Assembly (NCBI GenBank): GCA_012932295.1
Contig: JAAONU010000019.1
Location: 27,718,913 to 27,782,912 of the forward strand
Length of the DNA stretch: 64,000 bases
Source: Cyclina sinensis
Lineage: Eukaryota > Mollusca > Bivalvia > Venerida > Veneridae
Direction: 5' to 3'
Part shown: positions 35,301 to 48,900 of the stretch, one piece after another
How the letters are laid out: every line of letters begins with the position of its first letter
Position numbering within the stretch: the stretch's first letter is position 1
Translations under genes and position numbers: made by a program
Notes under the pieces: model-generated
Databases searched by the model: none
What the model was told of the DNA's origin: nothing
What the model saw: the letters and a program-made list of their open reading frames with translations, nothing else

Positions 35301-36950
35301 AATGTATTTTGTGTATCCATGTGTATTAGTCATGAAATTCACTAAGTATTAGGTGAAGTTTAAACTTCCAGACATATTGCATTGTAATTTTTATAGAAAA
35401 CATTTGATTCTATCATATATCCATTTACAAGTCTTAAAGCAGTATTTATGGGAATTATTTAATTGCGTCACATCGATCATTTACAGGGGAAGATTGTGTG
35501 CGAGAAATATGTTTAGAAATTTTAATCTACCTTGGGAAAGTTCAGGACTGTTTGTTTAACTGCTATGGGTAAGTTGATTAGCTTAAAGTATAAGGAAAGT
35601 TTCATCTTCAAACTCAACATTTTAAGCCTAAAGATGTATTGATAAATGCTTATCAGAAATTTGAATGATTTTGAAATATTGGCTACACACTTACCTTTCT
35701 GTATTTCTTTGTATAATGAACTTGTCCATTATGCAGTTTAGGCTGAGCCATTGATATTTTATAGGGGTATTATTTGAAAACTTACTAATTGAAAAGCTAA
35801 CAAAAGAGACCAGGATCAGACTGCCTGGATGTGCAGGTTAACCTTGACCTGCTTTAGTCATAAATGCTGTAGATAGAACCATAAAAGTAAAGATTGATAA
35901 TACAGTGTAATAATGGAGTAGATACCAGTACTAATAGTTGTTGCATACAGAGTACATATATTTAATTTTACTAGTAGAATGGGTTGTATAAAGAATGAAG
36001 TGAATATGTAATTGTGAAGTTAAAACTTGAAGATAACCTCGAAGTTCCTTCAAGATTTAACAGGAAATAAGTGATACCAAAATGGCTATAAAGTTCAGAA
36101 ATATTGTTGTACTGTGATACAGATCATGGTTGTCTCCAGTACATCAGAATGAGATGATGCATCATTGTTTAGAGACTGTTAAACTGACCAATAGAATCTG
36201 CCAGAAGTCTTCCGTTACCTTGGAAACTAAACTAAAAGAAGTGAATGCAACTGACTTGTACAGACAAGTTGTAACCAGATTCATCACTGTTGATATAAGA
36301 GTGTTAGAAACGGGTAAGAAAACAAATATAGATTGCACTTTTCATATAGGATTTATCTGTTTTAGGTTATTTTCGGTGCCCATTTGACCAACACTTCCTG
36401 AAAAGTTTAATTATTTTCGGTAGTGGATAGCACAAGTTACAGAAAGCCTTTATTCCAGAGATACCCCAGTTTTTTTAATATACAACTTTACATGTTGCAG
36501 TGTCCCGTCTGAAAGATGTTCAGTGGTGTTGTTGATGAAGCAGGGTATCAAACTTGTGACATTGGATTACGAGACTTGTTCATTTTCAAATGACTTGATC
36601 TACCTTGTGTGTAGGATGTGTTTTCTGATATCAGTGTTTATGATTGGCTTGTTATTTGAGAGAGTATGTTCAGCCTATCAAAAGTAATTAGTTATCATCA
36701 GAGGGTTTGGTTAATTGTTATCACTGTTTAAAATAATCATGATTGACTGTGTTCAGTTACACTTTTGCCAGTATATCTACTTTATATGCAAAAATAAACA
36801 AAAAAGTAAAACAAGAAAATAAAGAAAATGTTTATTTCATTTCATTTTAACATTTCAGATGACTTTCTCCTGGACTGTAAAACCACAAGTGCCATGAACA
36901 TCTGGCTTTTCCTGAAACACTGTATTAACAGGGATTGTTTGATTTATTTG
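32311..36950 (+). CDS. THADA: THADA exons 2-7, N-terminal helical repeats
   Basis: Six exons covering roughly the first 260 residues. Read-through in phase gives KEQIEILKKVTKEIIQRVKS, then VHIFFISTSKNPSRRVLIS and HFQGLPENVKETVIGPAIKD, collinear with human segments such as IYLSLSLKNPLKKVLASSL. The fourth exon starts after a TTTAAG acceptor at 34,674, chosen over a nearby CAAG because only it keeps the frame. The seventh (36,859-36,950) reads DDFLLDCKTTSAMNIWLFLK, matching the human DDDLLQTVQSTSGLAIILFIK segment. Its donor is GTATAT. No frame break is present in this block. (Numbering counts the putative exon at 26,106 as exon 1.). Confidence 0.9.
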
Positions 36951-39900
36951 GTATATATGGTTTTATTGGTTTAAAAATATATAACTACTGGTAGAAGAAA
37001 ATAATTCCTCCTTTTTAAGTCTTTGAAGTCACATACTTCTAAGCCATCATGACCTTTGATTAATGTGGGTTAGAGATTTAATCCCCTAATAGACTAATGG
37101 TACTTTATGGAAAAGTTCGCATTTTATTCAAGTGTGGTGTTCTCGATTCATGGAGTGACATTAGATAAACTGCCTTTTAACATACTTGGAACTGAATGCT
37201 GTAGAAAGGCATTAACAAAACAGACAGAAGGAACAAGAACTGTTCTAATGGCACTACATCAATTGGATTATAATGAAAATATGAAATATAACCTGATACA
37301 GATGTATAAAATCATCCCCCAACAGCTGTGTCTAGTAATAAGTTCTTCGGCCCAGTGATTTTTCATTGACAGTTGCCTGATATGACTTGAGTGTGAATCC
37401 TGTGAGAACAAGAAGTTTTTAGATAAGAGAGGTGCTTAAGAATGGGATTGGAATTTATGATTTTAAAGGAGATCCATTGTCTGCTGAAATAAAACAATAA
37501 TACATGTATTAGCAGATTGGGGAAAAATACAAAAAAAAATAATATTTATGTATTAGGCTCAGGGTGTTTTATTTTGATTTGTCTTTTGACTATGGCTGTC
37601 TGGAATATATCCTTTGATGTGTTTCATTTTATAAGTATGTTGGTTAATAGTCAGTGAATCAGCTGGTACAAAACCAGTATTTGATTAGTATTCTTCTCAA
37701 CTTATTTTGTTATACCAGTAAATTTAACTTAAACCGGTTTTTATATTGTGCAATACAGGCCTCAAAGTCAATGTTCAAGCATGTTGATTGGTTGGTGAAA
37801 TCACGTGATTCAAACAAGCTTCCAGATTGGTTAGAGGATTTGAACTTCAGTCACCTGACAAGAAGCAATTTGATAACTTCAGCATTCCTGTGTGGTTGTT
37901 ACGGGTTTTTAGCCATGGTTGCCATGGAGACTCTCCTGCTATCCATTGATGGGAAATGTCTGTTATTGGATATTCTTCTCCATGAGTTTCTAGATTTAAG
38001 TAAAAGGTCAGTAGGTATAAATATGCAAAAAGCTTAGCTTGTTAATAATTAGTGGAAAAAGGTTCTGCACAATTGAAACAGGATTATACAAATCACTGTT
38101 AGAAATTTTTTGTCCCCCTTGGTATTTTCTTTGAGGATTGAAAGATGTTGTTGAGAGAAATATGCAGTTTTACAAAAAATGGTATTGTCCTGAACTGATA
38201 AGAGGATTGCACTTTGACTATTAGAATTGGTGTTTAAATTTAATGCCATGATTAAATCAACTACAGATTTTTAGCAATGCTCTTAGGTCCAAGGGGATGT
38301 AACAAACATAATCATTAAGGTTTTAAATTTTTGTTTTCTTTTGTTCAATAATGGAAAGCCACAGATATGTATAGATTTATTCATTACTTTTACAGTTGCA
38401 GTGATATTGGAGGCAAACTTCTTGCATCAAAGTCAGTCTGTTTCCTCACACAAAAGATAAGGTATGTATCACAGAGTAAAAGCAAAAAGATTGTAAGAGC
38501 TGTTAAATTTGGAAGCAGATAGAATTTCTCACTTTTAAGCTATGGTATGAATGTGTGCTTTTGACAAACCCATTGAGTAATTCTAAATGCATGTAAAAGT
38601 TTTGATTGCCAAAAAAAAATATTTTCATCTTTATAATAATTATATGTTATAAAAATCAAGAGTTGTATGATTTTACCTACATGTAAATAGAGTATATTTT
38701 GCATCCTTTTTGAAAAAAACACAAATACGTGTAATGAAATTTGGCAGGTTATATAATAAAATGTTCTATCAATTTGAGTTTAAAGATTGCTTCAGAAAGA
38801 TCCATAAATTCATGCTCCACACAGCAAAGATAAGTGCTTGTATAATTGTTGAGTGTTTTTACAGAGATCATCTGAATCAGGAGGGCACTATATCACCAGA
38901 GATACAGGAAAGATTACATGGAGATAGCAGTGACATGAAGGCTATCCTGGACTTTGTGTGGACATCTTGGGAGGATTCTGTTGATGTAAGTTTTGCTCGT
39001 CTATGGTGTAGCAAATAACATAGATTTAAATAGTCCTTTATACTTTTTAAGAATATTGTTTAACAAAAATTTCCTGTAACTAAGAAGCTTTGAAAAACTA
39101 TATGTGTTGATGTTGAGTCCTAATATATTTTGTCTTACTTTGAAACAGACATAAGAATGGAGATAAATTCTAAAACTGTATGTATCTGGCGTGTTGTTAC
39201 TGTTGTTCCATACATCATTTTGACATATCAGTTATATACCATAATTGTCATTTAATTGAATAAGACCAGTATAGATAAGTCTGTGCATGTTTTTGTTTTG
39301 TTTTTTTGTGAGCTGATATCTTAATTCTAATTCCACCAGGCAGTCAGGTTCACTGTAAAGGACATATTTGAAAATGTGGTAGCAGTACACCTACAAAGCA
39401 GTGCAGGTGAGTGAAATACTTTTAACAGTTTATGCCATATGTGATTTCAGCATCATGGTAAATGATTAACTTATCTATATTATTATACCTCACGTAAACT
39501 GCCAATACTAAATTCCCAAGGCGATCGGGCTTTTAAAACTAATGTTACATTTTGCATCAGCTAAGAGGGTAACATTTTTTTTTCAAAAACCCTCCGGGTG
39601 TTATTGTTTTTTTTTGCACACCCTGCAGAAAATTCAAGCGTCTGATGACGTCGAAGCGTTTAGCTGAGTTTGATTCGACTCGTTACCAAACGAAAACAGT
39701 CCTAAGGTATATATAACATGATCACATGTATGGTTCGGTATAATAAAATAAATAACACACATCAGCGAGAGTGATAGAGGATATTGACAACCCTCAAAAA
39801 ACAATAACACCCTCGGCTGTCGCCTCGGGTGTTATAGTTTTTTCGGGTTGTCAATATCCTCTATCACCGTCGCTGATGTGTGTTATTTATATAATGTCAT

Positions 39901-42900
39901 CCTTAATAATTAATTTCATGACAGGAGTTATCATTGTGAATTTAAAGTACTAAAACTAGGTCCCTTATACCTAGTGTTTATTTTTTAGAAAAAGTGTGTT
40001 CCACTAAAATGTACTTTCCTAGACCAAATGTCAGATTAAATACCTGGATACATAACTTAGTTACTGCGTGTTTAACAGAAAAAAAGAGACTCAACTAAAA
40101 TACGGTAGAACAGTACAGGAAAATAAGAACTTTTAACTTCCAGATCGAGGAAATTCAGTGAAAGATGACTCTCTGCTTCATAAGCTTGCAGAGTCCATTT
40201 TAAATGATGTCAGTTGGTCATGTAAAGGCAAATACCCCACCCTGTCAGTACTCATTAGCCATGTTGGAAGTACCAGGATGTTAGAATTGCATCCTGGGAT
40301 TGCAGAAGAAATTCTCCAACAGATGCAAGAACAGACACTGGCTTGTTATGTAGGTTTATTATACCCCCACCACAAAATGTGGGGGGGCTATAATGGATTC
40401 GCTTTGTCGCGTCCGTTGGTCGGTCCGTCCATCCGTCTCCATTATCATGTCCGCTCTATAAATCCTATACCAATTGAAGGATTTTCTTCAAACTTGGCTG
40501 AAATGTTTACCTCAACAAGGGGATGTGCAGAACCCATGTTGCTTATGTGTCAGCTCAAGGTCAAGGTCACAATTGAAGGTCAAATATCAAACAATCAAAT
40601 ATTAGACATTATGTCGTGTCCGCTCTGTAAGTCCTACACTAATTCAAAGATTTCCTTTAATCTTGGCTCAAATGTTCACCTCAACAAGGGGATGTGCAGA
40701 ACCCATGTCACCCTTTTGCCGGCTTAAGGTCAAGGTCACACTTGAAGGTCAAAAATTGACTTAGAAAATATTCTTAAATTTTAACATGTATTTGAATATT
40801 TCTGAAACTAGAAAACGTATTTGCTTGAAACTTAAAATATATATGAAGTGTCACAATTAGGATATGCAGGTCAAGTTTCATAACTCTGTATTGCATTTTG
40901 ACAAAGTTATGCCCCTTTTTAAGTCTTCAAATTTACATACAATCAAATATTAGACAATATGTCGTGTCCGCTCTATAAATCCTATACTAATGGAAGAAAT
41001 TTCTTCAAATTTTACTCAAATGTTCAACTCAACAAAGTTATGTGCAGAACCCATGTCACCCTTTTGCGGGCTTAAGGTCAAGGTCACACTTGAAGGTCAA
41101 AAATTGACTTAGAAAATATTCTTAAATTTTAACATGTATTTGAATATTTCTGAAACTAGAAAACGTATTTGCTTGAAACTTAAAATATATATGAAGTGTC
41201 ACAATTAGGATATGCAGGCCAAGTTTCATAACTGTATTGCATTTTGACAAAGTTATGCCCCTTTTTAAGTCTTTTAATTTACTTACAATCAATGCTAGAC
41301 AATATGTCTTTTCCGCTCTATAAATTCTATACTAATGGAAGGATTTTCTTCAAACTTGACTCAAATGTTCACCCCAACTGGGCAATGTGCAGCACCCATC
41401 TTACCCTTGTGCCAGCTTAAGGTCAAGGCCACACTGGAAGGTCAAAAATTGACTTAGAAAATGTTCTGAAATTTTAACATGTACTTGAATATTTCTAAAA
41501 CTAGAACAAGTAAGCTCAGTATGCAAAGTTTTTCCACTCTTAATTACATTTTGACATAATTATGCTATTTTCTTAACTCAACTGCTTTTGTTTGTTTTAG
41601 TACATTGGGAAAATGAAAGGTTATTTGTAACTGTTTCCAACATGATTTGACAATATATATTTATACTATTACCTGTACAATTTGTTTGTTTTTTTCACCA
41701 GAGATAATTTCTTTTTATGTATATGTATTTGTGCCACTAAAGTTATTCCCTTAACCACCTTTCCATGTCGTCTTCTGTCAAGGACATTGGTGGGGGTATG
41801 AATCGCATTCAGCGATAGTTCTAGTATTTTTCAATTAATAATTGTAACTAAGAAAGAGTTGGAACAAAATCTGTTTGCTTAAAGATTTAACTAAACAGAC
41901 ACTTTTTTTTAAATCTCTTCAAAATTTATAGACTCATTTTTAGTGTCTTTTAAATAATCACTTAATCTATTAACACCCTCTCTGATAAGCAATATTAGTA
42001 AGATTTTGTGTATGATATTGCTGAAAAAAATATATCTCCCTCAATTATGTCTATACAATCATAGTTCTTGTTTCTTTCATTTTCATTGCTTGTTTGTTTT
42101 TTGTTTTTGTTTTTTTGTTTACCTGTTCTTCTGTAAAACTTCAGTTGTACTCTTTATACTTTGATCTTTCTTTACTTTAATGTTGCAGGCTTGTGAATTG
42201 TATGAAAAATTGTTCAAGTCTCACCAGGAAGAACTTACAGCTAGCCAATCAGAGAGCTCTGCCTGGTTCCACCAATGGCTTGAGCCCGTTCTTGCAATTG
42301 TATGTGGAAATAATGATTTACAAAAGAAACACATAATTGAGGTATTGAATATTTTTGTTAAAGAATGTAGCATTCTGAACAAAGAATTTTGCATTTAAAG
42401 TAAGAATGTAATGTTACTGGTAAACTACTGAAATCTGTGACATTAAAATTTTCACAGAAGGTCACTGAACTTGAAGTTGAAACATTTTAATTTGAAAAGC
42501 ACACAATGTGGAAGTGTTTACATAGTTATGTCAAAATACTGAAACTGAAAATTTAATTATATAAAGGTAGAAAAGCTTGCATTTTACATTTTGAATTAAT
42601 TTTAAAATACATTTTCATGTGCTTGCATTAGAATTTGTTCATTTACATGTATCACAAGTTGTAACCAGATGTACATCTAGCTTATTTGAACTGTTCTCTC
42701 TTTTCTTGCATTCTGAACATATGGAAAGGAGATATGTTGTAGCAATGGTCGTATTCATGTGTCGCTCTGCGCACTCAAGCTGTAGCATTCCGTTTGACAT
42801 TACACTTTACACTGTTCTGTTCAGATAATTTCTTATATGTGTCATATTTTACTCATATGTAGACACTTATTATATATAACCATTTTACAGTATGTTTTAC

Positions 42901-45900
42901 CGAAGTTACTGAAAACTGGCACAGACACGCTGCAGTATATTATACAGCGGCTGAGTGGACCGTCAGGTTTGAGTGAATCGCAGCAGAATGAACACTTGAC
43001 AAGTGAGAGTATTACAGGATATGAGATATACCATACAGTGGAACTTCCGAAAACCGAACACCAATGGGACCGGGACAAAAAAAGTTCGGATTTTGGAAGT
43101 TATCCGGACTTCGAAGTACGAATGATCCGGAGAAGTACAGGTGACAAACACCAGTGGTTCTTAGATAAATATCAGTATGTGAGCGACGCGTTTGTAACAT
43201 GTGAAACATAATGCAAAATTAAAATTAATGAAAACATTCTACACGTATATTTTATTATAAAAATGTCATATGTTTTCAAATACATATACATGTATACTGT
43301 ATTATGTGCAAACACGTTTCTATATGTCAGAACAAAGCTACATATTGCATACCATTAAAACAGTTTGAAAAAAAATCGCCAATTAGAATAACCAACACAT
43401 TAGCTGGCGTTGGCTAACTAATTACCCTTTTTTTTAACACCACAATAACAATTTAATCCTTAAAGTTGCTTGTAGCAAACACCTGTTATTAATCCACTAA
43501 TCAGCGCTCTGTTTTATTTACCGCTGTCTAACTATCGATATATTCGGCTGCATGTCAATTTCAAATTGACAGCTTGTTTTTCTAACGCGTGTCAAAATAA
43601 ACGATCACCGCTAATTGGTAAACAATAGATACGTGAAATTTTTGCCACACGGTTTGCGATCTTAGGTCTGTCTTTTTGCACTTTTTTATTTTTCCGGTAT
43701 TTGGAAGTAAAATTGCATTGATTTAAACTAAATTTTATGGAAAAATCGTCCGGAATTCAGAATTCGGAAGTTCCGGATTTCAGAAGTATGATTTACATAG
43801 AAAACAGAAGGAGAAATTTCGGGACTGAGAAAATCGTTCAGTTTTCAGAAGTTTCCGGTTTTTAGAAGGTCCGGTTTTCGGAAGTTCCACTGTACTATAG
43901 CACCGGAAAAAAAATTATGTAAACTTAAAATAATACGAAAATTGTATATTGGAATTAAGTTCTTCATTATCTGCATGGGCAACTAGGTTAGGTCATTTTC
44001 ATGTAAACTTTTGTAAATTGCAAAGTCATGAGAACTTGTATGGTAGAATTAAGTTCATTTGATCATCTACCTGGCCAAAGTATAAAGATAAGTTTACAAG
44101 TAAACTTAAGTAAATTTCATTGCTTTATCTTTTCACATTTAGTACTTCAGAAAATGCAGAAAGAAAACTAGTAGTGTACAATGCAGCCATCTTTTTGTTT
44201 GAAAACAAGACATTCTTAGCATCAAAATGTCATTCCAGTGTTTTTCATCATGGGGTAATCTGAAATAGCCTGAATTTATGTTGTATTTCTTAAATGGGCA
44301 ATACTTTTGTTGTTGCAGTTGCTTTTTAAGCAGATGAAAGTTGGGAAAATGGGGGTTATGCAGCAGTTTTATTGAAAATCTAATAGTAGATGTTGCTATT
44401 TTAAGGAGGCAAACTTGGAGCATTGATTATCTGTCTACGAAGAGCCCGTGCCTTAGGTCTGCTGAAGAGCCAGTCACACGGTGGTGGTGGGGAAAATGAT
44501 TCTTGGTGTGGAGTTGTAGAGATACATTTACTGCAGCAAGCTCTTATTTGCAAAGATGACCAGGTAATCTTCAGTTCATAGCAAGCCACTGTAAAACTTT
44601 TACATGTTTACTGAAGTTTTTACCAAATAAATAGATTTATTTATTTATTGCAAATCAAGTTAATCATTATTGCTGTTTCTTTTTTATGAAATCAACACAG
44701 ATTGAAGTTTGATAAAAATGGGTACAGCTGGTTGGTTTTCTTCAACTTGAAGTGATGCTATTATCTGAAGAAAAGCCATTGTGAAATTATTAAGCCATTG
44801 TGAAATAACCTCTTCAAATGTTAGTAGTACAGTTAATTTCAAAGAAGTGCATTATAAACTTTTGAAATTTATAAATAAAGAGCACATTAGATTATTAGAC
44901 TTCAATATTAGTTATTATGTTAGCTAGCATGAATATTGTATTGAGAAGTTGTTTCATTTCAGACACGCCTAGATGCCTTTGCTCTTCTTTGTGAAAACCA
45001 GAAAACATCAGAAACAGTCAGTGAGACAGAGATAAGACTGATTAGATGTTTTATACCACAGAACTTGAATAACCAAAATCCTGCATTCAGACAACACTTT
45101 CTGTCTCACTTGAAAAAGGTAAGGGATTAAAAGTCACAAGTGTCACCAGTTATTCACCAGTGTTGGTGAATAATATATTATGATAACCAGTTACCTGGTT
45201 TGTTAATAGGTACAGAAGTCTGGTATTATATAAACCAAAAACAATTATGATTTGGTTGCAAAATTGTAACCTGGCCTATTTGTGATCTATGGTTAGAATG
45301 TATAAATGAAGAACTTGCATGATGCTGTAAAAATATTTAATGGAAAGTAAAGTTGTAACAAATAGAAAAAAGTGTTTGATAATCAATGAAATGATAATTC
45401 ATGAAAAGGTTATTACCGAAATGGTAATCAAATGATAATGGAATGATAGAAAATGTTTGATAATCAATGAAATGATAATTCACGACAACGTTATTACTGA
45501 AATGGTAATCAATGAAATGATAGAATATGTTTGATAATCAATGAAATGATAATTCATGAAAAGGTAATTACCGAAAATGGTAATCAGTTAAATGATAATG
45601 GAATGATAGAAAATGTTTGATAATCAATGAAATGATAATTCACGACAACGTTATTACTGAAATGGTAATCAATGAAATGATAGAATATGTTTGATAATCA
45701 ATGAAATGATAATTCATGAAAAGGTAATTACCGAAAATGGTAATCAGTTAAATGATAATGGAATGATAGAAAATGTTTGATAATCAATGAAATGATACTA
45801 GTGTAAAAAGTTAAGTCTTCTAGTTATGAACAGATAAGTCTGAGAATGATAATGCTTAGAAAAATGGAAAGCAAAAATTCGACATTGGCTGATAATTGTT

Positions 45901-48900
45901 AAAATGGATTATAAAGTGAATAGGGTTGATAGTTTGGAAGAGTATTTAGTAAGTCAGAATCAATGGACAGTTGAGTGTTGGGAAAAATATATGTATGTCT
46001 TCGATATAAACTAGGTTGCCATGTACAAGGCTTCTATCTTATGTCTTTTTTTCTCCCAGTTTTTATCAAGAATGAAGGAAAGCCATACAGCTTTGAAAAG
46101 GAGATCTGGCAAAGAAAAGGCAGTTGCTGAAAACATGAAACAATACAAGGTACTCAGATAAATAGGCATGTGTAAACTTCAAGTTTTAAGGATAATATTT
46201 GGAGTTAAAAGTGTATATGACTTGATAAAAAAGCTTTTATTTGGTAAAGCTAAAGTTGAATGAACATGAAGAATGTAAGCTAATAATTACAGTACATGTA
46301 TATTTTGCTTTATAAACTTTTACAGTTTTGAACATGTTGTTTAATTATTGTGTCTTCATACTGCAGTTGTATAGCCCTTTTATAAATCATTTTCCAAAAA
46401 AAGAAGGTTTGCAGTCAAGATTAAGAAAGATTCAGAAGAGAATAATCCTTTATGTTCTGTTCTGTTCACTTCTGTTCAAGAATTCACAATCTGTATAAAT
46501 ATACACACGTTTATATTTATCTATTTTATTACTTAATTTGTAACATTTGTGAAAAACGTTCTATTACAGGTTTTTCTGTGCTGGTTAACAAGATGTTTGT
46601 TCAGTAAGTTGTACCCTGGCTCAGTGTTTGCACGAAGAACTACTTGTCTCAGTGCCTTGGTACTTCTCAAAGACACATTTGGAGAACAGTTTAAAGGTAG
46701 TCTGTTCTTTATTCTGAGATCTTGTAATGATATATCTCTGCCTCTGTGTGATGGGAGTATGGAGGGGATAAATAATTTTTGCTTAATTGACATGGCGCAA
46801 CATTTCATTCAGGTCTTTGAATTTTTGCATTTTGGAAACATTAAAACAATTAAAAAAATCACAGAGGGTCATAACAACAAGAGCTTCGTGATTGATAGGC
46901 CGGATTGTTGCTATTTCATCAATAGCTTTCTAGTATCAGTAACTGTCAGTTTCAATAAACGCAGTTGTGTATCTTTTTCATTGTCACAAGTTTGTCAAGC
47001 TAGGTTTTATGTTCATGTAAATATAGCTCATATTTGATTTCACCAGAACAACACATAACAAAGGGCCACATATGTGCTCTGTGTGTGACATGCAGACATA
47101 AAGTGCTTAGTGAATAGTTTTTTTACATATACAGTCAAAATTGAACATGATTTCAGAAGTTCTTAATTACTCAATATATTACAGGTTCTGAAGACACGTA
47201 TGACTTCTTTACATCAGTAAGAGAGTGTGATTTAAACACATTACTCTTCTGTTTGACCGATACATTTGAAGACAACAAGAGAGATTCTGCCTCCCTGCTC
47301 ATAGCATGTGCAGTTAGCAAAAAATCTCCAGTCTTGGTAAGCAAAAGTATTTAAAATTCTTTCTGCCTGTATTTAACATATGGGTTCTTATACATATTTA
47401 CATAGAGACTTTAGTAAGTAAGTAAGTAAGTAAGTAAACACTTTATTTATAGTCGATAACATATTTAGCATAAAGCCAATTTTCAATATGGTCGACATTG
47501 TAAAACATATGTACAAGGATAGCAAGATAACATTAACAATTGTGCATGAAATAAAAATAATCAAAGAAATAGTGAACCATAAAAACAATAAGTTGATAAT
47601 AAATGAAACTTACAGAGAATACAGATATAAGAAAATTAGGTACAATTAATTCAGTTCAAGACGAAAAACATGTGCAAATACGAGTAGTTTCAATAAATAG
47701 GTATTCAATTAATGACACGGCTCTTCACTTACAAAAACTGTTGAGCTGGCTGACAACTTATTTCAGTGTGCATATTTTACCAGCTTTAGTGTAATGCTGA
47801 CTTTCATCAAGAATGATTTAAGAGTGTACATTGTAATTTAAGTTATTGAGTTCAAAGATATTCTTGTGAGAACATGAAAATATGAGTTTGTAATATGGTT
47901 ATTCAGAGACCTTTACTAAGAAAACATTTTTAGAACACCAGTATCCATATATAGGTTTTTACTTAGGAATCACTAATTGATACCATTATCTGAATATGTG
48001 TTGTACACAAAATCATTTATCCTACCATTATCTGAATATGTGTTGTGCACAAAATCATTTATCCTACCATTATCTGAATATGTGTTGTGCACAAAATCAT
48101 TTATCCTACCATTATCTGAATATGTGTTGTGCACAAAATCATTTATCCTACCATTATCTGAATATGTGTTGTGCACAAAATCATTTATGGATAACTGGTA
48201 CTTTATTTTATGAGGAATGTTATTTACTGCCTTGTTTCATAGCAATGTTGCATTTCCTGTTATGCTGACTGTTATACAATTTTACCTTACAGAAGGAACA
48301 TATTGTAAAAGAACTGTTTGACATTGGTTTGTCTCTCTCACAAAGTACACGTCCCCAGGACAGCACAACTGCTGCATATCTGTTCTCTGTGTTAACACAC
48401 CAGCATAACCTACATAGAATTCTTACTCAACACATTGAAATAGATCAGTGTGCACAAAATGTAAAGTCTGAAGAAAATGTTACACAGAATACAAATGTAG
48501 ATATTTGTAGTGAGCCAGATGGAACCAGATATTCAGAACAAAGTCAGTCAAAGGAGTTTAAAAGAGAAAAAGACTTAAATGCTGAAAAGGCTGAAAGTGG
48601 ATCAGACAAAGGGAAGGTAGGGATAGAAAGTGAATATAGCTTAGCCAGGAGATATATAATAGAAGATAGTGACCTGTCAAAAAGGTACATTTTGTTGTCT
48701 ATCCTGATGAGAAGTTTGGAAAGCCAGGCAGAGGTAGCTAAGACAAGCCTGATCCTAGCCGCAGCAAACAGACCACTGTACCCTACCATACAGTGTATGA
48801 GATACTGCTGTGCTGACATTGACTTCAGGTAACTATTGCATGTACTATGTAAACATAATCTCCCTTGATTTTTTTTTCTCCTGGAGCAAATTTCTAGACC

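Noticed and set aside
37107..37358. Open frame of 83 codons as an extra THADA exon
   Set aside because: Flanking exons 7 and 8 are already contiguous in phase and in comparison with human THADA; no matching splice sites.
40158..40727. 189-codon open frame running past exon 12
   Set aside because: Residues after about 40,349 are Helentron-like repeat sequence; the GTAGGT donor ends the exon there.
42966..42970. Exon 14 donor at GTTTGA
   Set aside because: The phase also fits, but the GTGAGA donor at 43,003 is stronger and restores the Arg-Gly join and the spacing seen in vertebrate THADA.
46549..47037. Single 162-codon open frame
   Set aside because: Only 46,570-46,696 is coding (THADA exon 18); the remainder is read-through into the intron.
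47973..48268. Several overlapping frames over the 42-bp repeat
   Set aside because: Period divisible by three; all are by-products of the minisatellite.
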